Source: an uncultured Bacteroidota bacterium (GTDB lineage Bacteria; Bacteroidota; Bacteroidia; Chitinophagales; Saprospiraceae). From it: a stretch of 64,000 nt of DNA. The notes beneath the pieces were generated by a model. That model was not told the DNA's origin. It was given only the letters and a program-made list of their open reading frames with translations, and did no database searches. The stretch spans positions 1 through 64,000 of the forward strand of contig CALMSX010000025.1 in assembly GCA_937872515.1 (NCBI GenBank), read 5' to 3'. Of this stretch, positions 36,509 to 44,645 are shown piece by piece. Numbering within the stretch: position 1 is the stretch's first letter; the number at the start of each line of letters is the position of its first letter. A program made the position numbers and the translations under genes.

Positions 36509-38029
36509 ATGATAAAAATAATTCAGGTAACAATTTGTTTCTTTTTGCTCAACTGCCTGAGTGCCCAGCCTGCTTTTGTCAAAGATAGTCTCCATAGTTT
36601 CATTCTTAAAGGGATGAAAAAGTGGCAAATACCAGGTCTTTCCGTGGTGGTAGTGAAAGACGGAAAGGTGGTCATAAAAGAAGGATTTGGAGTCAGGAAT
36701 TTGGAAACAGGCGAGAAAGTTGACGCGCATACATTATTTTATATAGCGAGTAATACCAAACTTTTTACGGGTATTGCGCTGGCAAATCTGGCTTATGAAA
36801 AAAAGCTCAGTCTCAACGATAAGGTCACCCAATATTACCCCTGGTTTCAGTTATATGATAAAACCAGTACTTCATTGGTCACCATCAAAGACATGCTCAC
36901 TCACCGCATAGGGACAAAGACCTTTCAAGGAGACCTTACCTTTTGGAATTCCAAACTGAAAAGGGAGGAGATCATGAAAAAGATGCTTTTGCTCAAACCT
37001 TCGCAAGGGTTCAGAGAAGCATATGGATATTGCAATAGTTGTTATCTGGTTGCTGGTATGGTAATCCCAAAAGTTTCCGGACAGACATGGGAACAATACA
37101 TAGAGGAAAAATTATTGCTTCCTCTTGGCATGGATGAAAGCAAAGCAAAAAGTAATGAGTTATGGAAAACAGCCAAAAACATGGCTGCTCCTTATACAAC
37201 TGCGTACACAGACACTTTGATGAGGGTTCCTTTTGATCAATGGGACAACCTGGGACCGGCGGCTTCTATATTGAGCAATGTGGACGATCTAAGCCATTGG
37301 TTGTTGTTTCAATTGGACAGTGGGAAATATGAAAACAGGCAGATATTGCCTTGGAGTGTTTTGCAACAAACACGCGATGTACAAATTTCAACTGGAAGTC
37401 GAAAATCAGCGGCCCTGCCGGTTCATTTCAGAGGATATGGCCTGGGACTTAGTGCAGCCGATTACAATGGATATCAGGTATATTGGCACACTGGTGGAGC
37501 AGCTGGTATGGTTAGTAATGTATGTTTTGTACCAGAATTGGATTTAGGCATTGCAGTCTTGACCAACAACGACAACCAGAATTTTTTTGAAGCTTTGCGT
37601 TATCAGTTGTTGGATGCCTACACGGGCCTTACTCCCTATGTCAACAGAAGTGAACAATTTTGGCCTGGACAGGAGGAGGGAATGAAAACCCAAGTAGCTG
37701 AAATTGCTGCATTCAGGGCAAGGGTTAAAAGTTACCAAGACCAACCGATTGATTTAAATAAGTACAATGGTAAGTACTATAACGAATTGTACGGAAACAT
37801 AGAAGTCAACACAATCGACAGTGGGTTACTCATTAAATTTAGCCAACATCCTGATTTACAGGGCCGTTTAGAATATATGGGCAACGATGAATGGTTGTTG
37901 AGTTATAACAACATAGAATATGGCATCTATGCCACTCGATTTGATTTGAAGAAGGGTAAACCCAAAAGTATCCGCATCAAGGTAAATGACTTCATCGAAT
38001 ACGATGAATACATCTTTAAGAAAGACTAA
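36509..38029 (+). CDS. Serine beta-lactamase-fold hydrolase (class C / penicillin-binding type)
   Basis: 506 residues. Signal peptide MIKIIQVTICFFLLNCLSAQ. The nucleophile motif is S81-N-T-K84 (FYIASNTKLFTG), the second motif Y174-C-N176, and the third is HTG in YWHTGGAAGM near residue 330. A C-terminal beta-rich DUF3471-like domain follows (YNGKYYNELYGNIEVNTID). The family includes esterases, D-aminopeptidases and peptidoglycan carboxypeptidases as well as AmpC, so resistance should not be assumed. It is exported to the periplasm and cotranscribed with the BNR protein. Confidence 0.9.
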   Translation: MIKIIQVTICFFLLNCLSAQPAFVKDSLHSFILKGMKKWQIPGLSVVVVKDGKVVIKEGFGVRNLETGEKVDAHTLFYIASNTKLFTGIALANLAYEKKLSLNDKVTQYYPWFQLYDKTSTSLVTIKDMLTHRIGTKTFQGDLTFWNSKLKREEIMKKMLLLKPSQGFREAYGYCNSCYLVAGMVIPKVSGQTWEQYIEEKLLLPLGMDESKAKSNELWKTAKNMAAPYTTAYTDTLMRVPFDQWDNLGPAASILSNVDDLSHWLLFQLDSGKYENRQILPWSVLQQTRDVQISTGSRKSAALPVHFRGYGLGLSAADYNGYQVYWHTGGAAGMVSNVCFVPELDLGIAVLTNNDNQNFFEALRYQLLDAYTGLTPYVNRSEQFWPGQEEGMKTQVAEIAAFRARVKSYQDQPIDLNKYNGKYYNELYGNIEVNTIDSGLLIKFSQHPDLQGRLEYMGNDEWLLSYNNIEYGIYATRFDLKKGKPKSIRIKVNDFIEYDEYIFKKD

Positions 38030-38038
38030 GTGATAATA

Positions 38039-38076
38039 AAAAGACCTTGCCTCATGTTATTGTGGCAAGGTCTTTA
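38039..38076. terminator. Bidirectional terminator between convergent genes
   Basis: AAGACCTTGCC pairs with GGCAAGGTCTT over 11 bp around a 12-nt loop, with T-rich tails on both strands (TTTAT plus, TTTTTATT minus). Confidence 0.8.
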
Positions 38077-38126
38077 TCCAATTTTAAAATCAGCTTTGGG
38101 CCGACAGATAATTTATCTTGAGGTCG

Positions 38127-38696
38127 TTAGTCCACCTTTTTGTATAGCTGTGCTGGTCCTCCCATGCAAAATCCGTTGTTGAAATCTCTGCCCAACATAC
38201 CGGTAACTTCGGGGCCCGGATCAACACCATTGTTAAACAACCTGACACCTTTAATGTTGTCAGTGGTGATGTTTAATGTGAATAATTTAATTTTATCTCC
38301 CTGGTTGACATCATTGTAGAATGAAGACGGGAACAAAACCGGACGGACAGCATAAAAATCATTTTTAGGACTGGGCATAGGGGCAATCAGTGGTTTTACC
38401 AACTCCCAAATGAGGGGTTTGGTTCCTTTGTATTGCTGGTTGTCCTGAAACGGGTTATGGTTTTGAACAACTTCAACCATGGCCCCTGTTGGAACGATGA
38501 TGGACACCTGAGAATTGAATTGAACCCTGTGGCGAGTAGTGGTTGCACTGCCTTCTAATACGACAAGGTAAACATCAAAGTGTTTTTCCTTTTCATCGTA
38601 AACCAGTTCATAATTTGCTGCTAGTACCTGTGCCTTTAAAGCCGGGTAGCTCAATCCAAAACATAAAAGAAAAAACAAACTTAGTTTTTTAATCAT
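38127..38696 (-). CDS. Secreted protein of unknown function
   Basis: 189 residues from ATG 38696. The frame is open to 38783, but only the later Met precedes a signal peptide (MIKKLSLFFLLCFGLSYPALKAQ). The mature part is beta-rich (ANYELVYDEKEKHFDVYLVV, HRVQFNSQVSIIVP, KIKLFTLNITTDNIKGVRLF) and ends with GMLGRDFNNGFCMGG. The start YELVYDEKEKHFDVYLVVLEG resembles cohesin/SprB-associated sandwiches, but no family is claimed. It has a -7 box at 38783-38790 and the same 19-nt leader as the DUF4407 gene. Confidence 0.75.
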   Translation of the reverse strand: MIKKLSLFFLLCFGLSYPALKAQVLAANYELVYDEKEKHFDVYLVVLEGSATTTRHRVQFNSQVSIIVPTGAMVEVVQNHNPFQDNQQYKGTKPLIWELVKPLIAPMPSPKNDFYAVRPVLFPSSFYNDVNQGDKIKLFTLNITTDNIKGVRLFNNGVDPGPEVTGMLGRDFNNGFCMGGPAQLYKKVD

Positions 38697-38702
38697 GTTA
38701 CT

Positions 38703-38721
38703 TAAAATTTTGATGTTAAAA
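38703..38721 (-). repeat. 19-nt leader element, copy 2
   Basis: Identical to the element at 14868-14886, here 6 nt before the ATG at 38696 and inside the predicted 5' leader. Confidence 0.5.
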
Positions 38722-38782
38722 CGAAAAGAAATGATGTTGGTATCACAAATGGAAAATGAAATGCTCATCTCCACCTGATGCA

Positions 38783-38790
38783 CAAAGATA
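38783..38790 (-). promoter_or_regulatory. Candidate -7 box for the secreted 189-aa protein
   Basis: The minus strand reads TATCTTTG, matching TAnnTTTG. It overlaps the first ATG of the longest frame (38783), which supports the ATG at 38696 with an ~80-nt leader. No TTG is seen at the usual spacing. Confidence 0.4.
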
Positions 38791-38940
38791 ATAAGTTGAT
38801 CTTATATATTAATATTTCTCATATATTAAATAAATTATTCTTTTAAAGAATACAAATATTATTGTATTTCAGTTATTTAAATATATGATATTTATTTAAT
38901 AAATGTAAATTACGAGAAAATTGACTATATAATACAAATT

Positions 38941-41394
38941 TTACACAAAAGCCATGAGTACATCGGCAAAGACCCCTGCGGCTGTCACCTCGGCTCCTGC
39001 ACCCGGGCCTCGGATGATAATGGGTCTGATTTTATATCTTTCTGTGGTAATAACAAACAAGTTGTCGCTGCCATCCAGGCTATAAAAAGGGCTAGTACTA
39101 TTGACAGAACAAATATCAATGCTGGCCTTTCCATTTTCCATGGTTCCAATATATCTCAAGACCTCTCCTTTCTGCGCAGCTTCTGCTGCCAGTTGTGACA
39201 TTACCTGATCAATGGAGGGAAGCTTTGCGAGAAAACTGCTGACGTCAGGAGCTTGCATCAATTCATCGGGTAATACAGCTTTTAAGTTCACATCAGCCGA
39301 TTCGATGTCATAACCGCTTTCGCGAGTGAGGATAATAATTTTTCTCCTCACGTCGGCACCACTCAGGTCTTCTCTTGGGTCGGGTTCTGTATATCCCAAT
39401 TCTCTGGCTTTCAGTACCAGCTCACTGAATTGTACCTCAGGTGCAAATTGATTAAAGATAAATGAGACCGATCCTGACATAACGGCCTGGATCTTGAGGA
39501 TTTTATCACCACTATTGATTAGGTTTTGAATGGTGGAAATGACCGGTAAGCCTGCACCCACATTGGTCTCATATTTAAAGAAAATCTTTCTGTCAGCCGC
39601 CAGTTTTTTGAGTCTCTTGTATTCTTCGTTACTGGCAGAGGTAGCAATTTTATTAGGCGTGACCAATGATATATTGGAGGAAAGTATTTCGGCATACAGC
39701 GCCGGTATACTGCCATCAGCTGTATTATCAATAAACACACTATTGGATAGATTCATTTCTTTCATGCTTTCCACAAAACGCGGAATATTGGCTTCAATGC
39801 CGTGTTGATCCAGACTATCCTTCCAGCCAGATAGATTTACCCCTTCTTCATCAAGAATCATCTTTTTGGAATTGGAAAGTCCCACTACATTGAGCTCCAG
39901 TTTGAACTGATCAATCAATTGTTGGCGTTGGTTTTTTAATTGTTCAAGAAAGGCAGAACCTATCAGGCCGGTGCCAACGATGAACAGGTTAACCCTTCTG
40001 TTGTCAGAAAGAAAAAAAGAGTCATGGATCATGTTGAGAGCCTTGGCTTCATCTTTTTTATCGATGACAAAACTGATGTTCAATTCTGATGAACCCTGGG
40101 CAATGGCCGTTATATTGATTCCATTTTTACCCAAAGATTCAAACAATTTTCCAGCTACACCCGGCACATGTCGCATGCCCTCTCCTACTACAGCCAGTAC
40201 ACATTTTTCTTTTTCAATTTGTGGGCTATCTACCAAAGCGGCCTCCATCTCTTTGATAAATTCCTCCGCAATAGCCTGACTGGCCTTTGCCGCATCGGAT
40301 TGAGATACAGCAAAACAAATACTGTGTTCTGAAGAGGCCTGGGATATTAGGATGACATTGATTTTTGCCTTTCCTAAGGCACCGAATAATCTGGCAGATA
40401 CACCCGGCACCCCGAACAAGCCACTGCCCTGCAGTCTTAAAAGTGCAATGTTGCCTAATGAGGTGATGCCTTTTATTACAGCCTTAAAATGGGGATCTGC
40501 TTCCTTGTCAATAAGGGTACCAGGAAATGATGGATTGAACGTGTTTTTAATGTAAATAGGAATGCCTTTGTGTAAGGCAGGCTGAATGGTAGGTGGATAA
40601 ATCACCTTCGCGCCAAAGTGTGACATTTCCATTGCTTCTGCATAACTCAGAGAAGGAAGGGTAAAGGCCTTTTTTACTTTCCTCGGATCACAGGTCAGCA
40701 CACCATCTACATCTGTCCAAATTTCTAAGGCCTCTGCATTTAAGGCTCCCGCCAGGATGGCTGCAGTATAATCCGAACCACCGCGACCTAAGGTAGTGGT
40801 AAGTCCTCCCACATCCGATGCAATAAATCCGGTTACAATTTGTAAGGTCCCGGGCTCTGAGGCGAAGTGATCTCGAATCAAACCATCCGTAATTCCAAAA
40901 TTAACTTTCGCAGACCCAAATTCTTTATTGGTTTTGATTATTTTGCGAGCATCCAGATAGCTAACTTGGTATCCTCTCTGCAAAAGTGTTTTGGCTATGA
41001 TAAAATTGGAGTTTCTTTCGCCAAAACTAAGCACATAATCCATAGTCCGGGGAGTGACTTCCATTACCAGGTTTATGCCTTTCAATAGGTTTAAAAGGTT
41101 GTGATGCGTTTCATCTAATTCGGCCTTTATGGATGCAAAACCTTCTTCCCCCAATAAAGCCTCAGCTGCTTCATTGTGCCTGGCTACAAAATGATGGTAT
41201 TGACCATAAAAGGTATCTTTGCCCGTGGCAGCCTGATCGCTCATGGCTATCAAACTATCAGTAACGCCACTAAATGCCGAGAATACCAAGGCCAAACTTT
41301 CTCCGGCCTCAATCCGTGGTTTTAGTATTTCAATGATGCCATTGATCCTTTCGGGTGTGCCTACCGAGGAGCCACCAAATTTTAATATCTTCAC
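38941..41394 (-). CDS. thrA: Bifunctional aspartate kinase / homoserine dehydrogenase I
   Basis: 817 residues from GTG at 41394 (V/M-KILKFGGSSVGTPERI), matching the usual family start. An ATG at 41418 would add eight residues but lies inside a -7 box (41416-41423), so it would not be transcribed from that promoter. Aspartate kinase covers about 1-285 (KFGGSSVG, GRGGSDYTAAIL). ACT-type regulatory repeats follow at about 310-460 (GVSARLFGALGKAKINVILISQ, GVAGKLFESLGKNGINITAI). Homoserine dehydrogenase covers about 465-817 (LFIVGTGLIGSAFLEQL, VTPNKIATS, AVMSGSVSFIFNQF, GYTEPDPREDLSGADV). It makes aspartyl phosphate and homoserine for Thr, Met and Ile, usually with feedback by threonine. It stands alone, without thrBC. 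Confidence 0.95.
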   Translation of the reverse strand: MKILKFGGSSVGTPERINGIIEILKPRIEAGESLALVFSAFSGVTDSLIAMSDQAATGKDTFYGQYHHFVARHNEAAEALLGEEGFASIKAELDETHHNLLNLLKGINLVMEVTPRTMDYVLSFGERNSNFIIAKTLLQRGYQVSYLDARKIIKTNKEFGSAKVNFGITDGLIRDHFASEPGTLQIVTGFIASDVGGLTTTLGRGGSDYTAAILAGALNAEALEIWTDVDGVLTCDPRKVKKAFTLPSLSYAEAMEMSHFGAKVIYPPTIQPALHKGIPIYIKNTFNPSFPGTLIDKEADPHFKAVIKGITSLGNIALLRLQGSGLFGVPGVSARLFGALGKAKINVILISQASSEHSICFAVSQSDAAKASQAIAEEFIKEMEAALVDSPQIEKEKCVLAVVGEGMRHVPGVAGKLFESLGKNGINITAIAQGSSELNISFVIDKKDEAKALNMIHDSFFLSDNRRVNLFIVGTGLIGSAFLEQLKNQRQQLIDQFKLELNVVGLSNSKKMILDEEGVNLSGWKDSLDQHGIEANIPRFVESMKEMNLSNSVFIDNTADGSIPALYAEILSSNISLVTPNKIATSASNEEYKRLKKLAADRKIFFKYETNVGAGLPVISTIQNLINSGDKILKIQAVMSGSVSFIFNQFAPEVQFSELVLKARELGYTEPDPREDLSGADVRRKIIILTRESGYDIESADVNLKAVLPDELMQAPDVSSFLAKLPSIDQVMSQLAAEAAQKGEVLRYIGTMENGKASIDICSVNSTSPFYSLDGSDNLFVITTERYKIRPIIIRGPGAGAEVTAAGVFADVLMAFV

Positions 41395-41415
41395 TTTGTA
41401 ATCCTGATTTGAACA

Positions 41416-41423
41416 CAAAAATA
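41416..41423 (-). promoter_or_regulatory. Candidate -7 box of thrA
   Basis: The minus strand reads TATTTTTG. It overlaps the ATG at 41418, so it decides the start in favour of GTG 41394. No clear TTG at -33. Confidence 0.4.
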
Positions 41424-41546
41424 GGACATTCAGGGTGAATTAAGGACTATTTCCCTTTGGTAATGTATCTAGGCACCGGAAACAATGCTGCAGAAAGTCG
41501 AAACAGACCAAAGGCTTTCAAACAAATTTAAAAGAAAAACCCAACG

Positions 41547-44024
41547 TTAAAATTTAAGGAATTTTTGAATCTTATTTCCCGATTTCACAAAATAGATGCC
41601 AGGCTTATATGCTGAAATGTCGATCGAAGTCGGCTTTTGAAGATGAATTAGGAGCTTGCCCCTGATGTCGTACACTTCAATTGTCTCTGGGCTTTCTCCT
41701 TTGATTTCAATGACATCGTGAGCAACATTAGGATAGACAGACCAAAGAAGAGTGGTTTCTTTGGTGCCGGTTTCCAATCCAACACCAATTTGATCCAGGC
41801 TAAAAGTTTGGATGCCACGTGCAAAGGTTGCGGCTATCAGCTCATTGTTGACCGGATTATAATCCATATCAAAAACCGGAATCAGGGGCATATTGCTGCC
41901 TAACCTTTCCCAGTTCGCACCAGCGTCGATGGTAATGTAAATACCCCCGTCTGTAGCTACAAAAAGTACATCATCAAGGCCATTTGGATAAACAAGTACA
42001 TCATTGATGGCATAAGGAGGCAGGTTTCCTGCTATAGGAGTCCATGTGGTTCCATAGTTGTCGCTGCTGTAAATATGGGCTGTATTATCATTCGCCTTGT
42101 ATCCCGTAAGTGTTACATAGACACGCGAAGAAAGGGCGGGTGATGCTTTGATTGAGGAAATATATCTGGAGGGCAGGCCGTTGGTTATTCTGGTCCAGGA
42201 AGCACCTCCATTGGTTGAATTCCAGACCATGGCATCGCTGGTACCGCAATACAATACCTCGGCATCAAGCGGAGATTCACTGAGGCAGGTGAATTGATGG
42301 ATCAATGCATTGGATGTTTTGTCAACCAGGTCTTCACTGATTGCCTCCCACAAAGGGATGATGCCTGCGTCTGATTTATAAAATTTATCCGTTCCTGTAT
42401 ACATAACATCCTCATTGTGGCTGCTAATAATGTATTGCATGTCCCAATGTCGGCTGCCCGACAAACCTTCTCTGGCTCCAGACCAGGTATTACCACCATC
42501 TTGAGAAACGGCCAGATTGCCATTTTGAGTTTCGGCATAGATGACTCCCGGATTGTCATTTCTAAAGGCCATTTGAAAACCATCGCCACCAAAAATTCTT
42601 TGCCAGTTGTTTATGTCAGAGCCATTACCTGAAGAGGTGCCATTGTCCTGGGCGCCCCCATAGTAAAGATCGGGTTGATGCGGATTAAATGCCGTTCTAT
42701 AAAATTGTGTAGTAGGTATATTTTCTATGTCAACCCAATTAGGACTCCAATTTATATTTGTTTTGTATAAGCCTCCATCTGTTGCCAGATAGAGGGTGTC
42801 ATTTCTGAAAATCAAATCGTGTTTATCTGCATGTGGGTTCAGTTCTGCGTTGTCATCATTTACTGAAGACCACAAGTTGGTGTTGGCGTCATACCGGTAA
42901 ATACCCACCCCAAGCAAAAAAAGATCATTTTCATCTTTAGGATTGACCCTGATTTTACCAAAATACCAGCCAAAACCTCCCAATGCATTATTGGGTAAGC
43001 CATTTTCATTGGATTGCGAATGTAGGGTCCAGCTATCGCCACCGTCAACAGATTTATAGATGGCTTCAAGATTTAAGGTGCTGGCGTTGGTGTATTGCAC
43101 ATAAACAACGTTGGGATTGCTTTCTGAAATGCAAATTCCCATTCTGGTGAAGATGTCATTGGGCAAGCCGTTATTTAGTTGGGTCCAGTTCAGGCCTCCA
43201 TCATCGGTTCTGAATACTTTGGCATCGGGCCCTGCCACCAGTGATTTCTCATAATTTCTTACTCTGTTCCAACCGACTGCATACAATCTATTGGGGTTGG
43301 TAGGATGGATAACGATCTCAGAGACCCCGGTGCTGTCATTGATAAATAAAACCTGTTCCCAGGATTGGCCACCATTGGTACTCTTATAAACTCCCTTGTC
43401 CTGATTTTTAAAAAAAGGAGTACCCATGGCCGATACATAAAGGGTGTTAGGTTGATTTTTGGGCATGACAATTCTTGATATAATCCGGGTTGCCTCCAAG
43501 CCCATCAATTGCCAGGTTTGCCCCCCATTTACACTTTTGTATACCCCACCTCCTGCTCTTGGATAGCCGGAAACATTGGGGTCTCCAGTACCAACATAAA
43601 CGGTGTTGCCGTCATTTGGGTCAATACAAATACTGCCTATACTTTGCCAGACTTCATTTTCAAAAACAGGAAACCAATTGGCGCCACCGTCTGTGGTTTT
43701 CCAAAGTCCGCCATCTGCAAAACCTGCATAGATGACATTACTTTGCTGGGGATGCATGGCGATGGTATTTATCCTGGCCCCTATGTTACCGGGTCCCTGT
43801 AATGTCCATGTTCCATCGGTGCGCTGTCCTGCATCCATCTTACGTTTAGCCATTTCATGAGCTTGATCCATCGCCTCATAATCAGGCCATAGTGCTGGAA
43901 ATTGTTTTGCCAGAAAAACGGTTTCAGCTGGTTCAAACTTATATTGCTGTCCTACATGTTCCATCTTTCGCGTACATGAGAAAAACAAAAGCGCCATAAC
44001 AAAAACGTGGAAAATGGACTTCAT
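41547..44024 (-). CDS. BNR-repeat / VPS10-type secreted protein with T9SS sorting tail
   Basis: 825 residues. The N-terminus MKSIFHVFVMALLFFSCTRK looks like a lipoprotein signal (FFSC lipobox). Propeller repeats cover about 70-740, with many Asp-box motifs (TTDGGANWF, SVNGGQTWQ, STNGGQSWE, SVDGGDSWT, STNGGASWT). The C-terminal 75 residues are a T9SS type A sorting domain (SVYPNVAHDVIEIKGE, GIYFVKSGNKIQKFLKF). It is related in layout to the protein at 33216-36497, which lacks the tail. It is likely delivered to the cell surface or medium. The lipobox plus sorting-tail combination is odd, because T9SS clients normally have a type I signal. Confidence 0.85.
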   Translation of the reverse strand: MKSIFHVFVMALLFFSCTRKMEHVGQQYKFEPAETVFLAKQFPALWPDYEAMDQAHEMAKRKMDAGQRTDGTWTLQGPGNIGARINTIAMHPQQSNVIYAGFADGGLWKTTDGGANWFPVFENEVWQSIGSICIDPNDGNTVYVGTGDPNVSGYPRAGGGVYKSVNGGQTWQLMGLEATRIISRIVMPKNQPNTLYVSAMGTPFFKNQDKGVYKSTNGGQSWEQVLFINDSTGVSEIVIHPTNPNRLYAVGWNRVRNYEKSLVAGPDAKVFRTDDGGLNWTQLNNGLPNDIFTRMGICISESNPNVVYVQYTNASTLNLEAIYKSVDGGDSWTLHSQSNENGLPNNALGGFGWYFGKIRVNPKDENDLFLLGVGIYRYDANTNLWSSVNDDNAELNPHADKHDLIFRNDTLYLATDGGLYKTNINWSPNWVDIENIPTTQFYRTAFNPHQPDLYYGGAQDNGTSSGNGSDINNWQRIFGGDGFQMAFRNDNPGVIYAETQNGNLAVSQDGGNTWSGAREGLSGSRHWDMQYIISSHNEDVMYTGTDKFYKSDAGIIPLWEAISEDLVDKTSNALIHQFTCLSESPLDAEVLYCGTSDAMVWNSTNGGASWTRITNGLPSRYISSIKASPALSSRVYVTLTGYKANDNTAHIYSSDNYGTTWTPIAGNLPPYAINDVLVYPNGLDDVLFVATDGGIYITIDAGANWERLGSNMPLIPVFDMDYNPVNNELIAATFARGIQTFSLDQIGVGLETGTKETTLLWSVYPNVAHDVIEIKGESPETIEVYDIRGKLLIHLQKPTSIDISAYKPGIYFVKSGNKIQKFLKF

Positions 44025-44114
44025 AGGTGAAATATGTTTTGGTAAAAATAGAACATCCTTTTTGAAATGTTCTGACTAAATAGTTTAAAGGTCCGTTGGA
44101 TTGTAATTCTGGCC

Positions 44115-44540
44115 TTAATAGGAATTGTCCTGGGCAATATCGAGGTATTGAATAGCCCAATTTCCATTGTATTGATGCCAAATAATGCGGAATATTCCAT
44201 TGCTTTTTTTATGGACACCATTAATGACAATTTCCTGCGCCATTTTTCCGGTATGATTTGACAGCGGGAGCGCAACGGTTATTTTTTCCGATTGCATGGA
44301 ATAGGAAATTATTTCATTGTTGAAATAGGATTTTAAAACCCTTTTGATTTCCTGCCTGCCCTTAACGTCACCGTAGGCGCCATCGCTTTCAAACATGGAC
44401 AAAACGGTGTCCAAATCTTTGTTTTTCATGGCTAATTCAAATGCAGTCAGTTTTTGATTGAGTAATTGTTTAATTTCTTCTTCAGTCTGTAAAGGTCGAA
44501 AAGAGAAAAGCAAAAAGACAAAAATCATGGAAAAATTCAT
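44115..44540 (-). CDS. NTF2-like (SnoaL/DUF4440-type) exported protein
   Basis: 141 residues from ATG 44540 (MNFSMIFVFLLFSFRPLQ signal-like). The frame opens at 44558, but a -7 box at 44556-44563 lies over that ATG. The rest has the cone-shaped NTF2 fold pattern: EEEIKQLLNQKLTAFELAMK, NKDLDTVLSMFESDGAYGDV, GRQEIKRVLKSYF, and a final sheet (IFRIIWHQYNGNWAIQYLDI). Such domains bind small ligands or act as simple enzymes; no ligand can be read here. It lies between the BNR protein and the dockerin protein. Confidence 0.75.
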   Translation of the reverse strand: MNFSMIFVFLLFSFRPLQTEEEIKQLLNQKLTAFELAMKNKDLDTVLSMFESDGAYGDVKGRQEIKRVLKSYFNNEIISYSMQSEKITVALPLSNHTGKMAQEIVINGVHKKSNGIFRIIWHQYNGNWAIQYLDIAQDNSY

Positions 44541-44555
44541 GCGCAATTTTTTATG

Positions 44556-44563
44556 CAAAAATA
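44556..44563 (-). promoter_or_regulatory. Candidate -7 box of the NTF2-like gene
   Basis: The minus strand reads TATTTTTG. It overlaps ATG 44558, so ATG 44540 is the supported start. No TTG is found at the usual spacing. Confidence 0.35.
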
Positions 44564-44584
44564 GGGTATTTTGTTAAAAAAGAA

Positions 44585-44605
44585 AGGCCGGAACTTGTCC
44601 GGCCT
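44585..44605 (-). terminator. Intrinsic terminator after the dockerin protein gene
   Basis: AGGCCGGA pairs with TCCGGCCT (8 bp) around ACTTG. On the minus strand it is followed by TTCTTTTTT. It lies 40 nt past the stop at 44646. Confidence 0.8.
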
Positions 44606-44645
44606 ATCACTCTCAAATCGGTTTTATCTAGGATGGTAGTTTAAA

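Noticed and set aside
36509..38029. Calling the beta-lactamase-fold protein an antibiotic resistance gene
   Set aside because: The SxxK/YxN/HTG fold is shared by many esterases and peptidases; nothing here shows drug hydrolysis.
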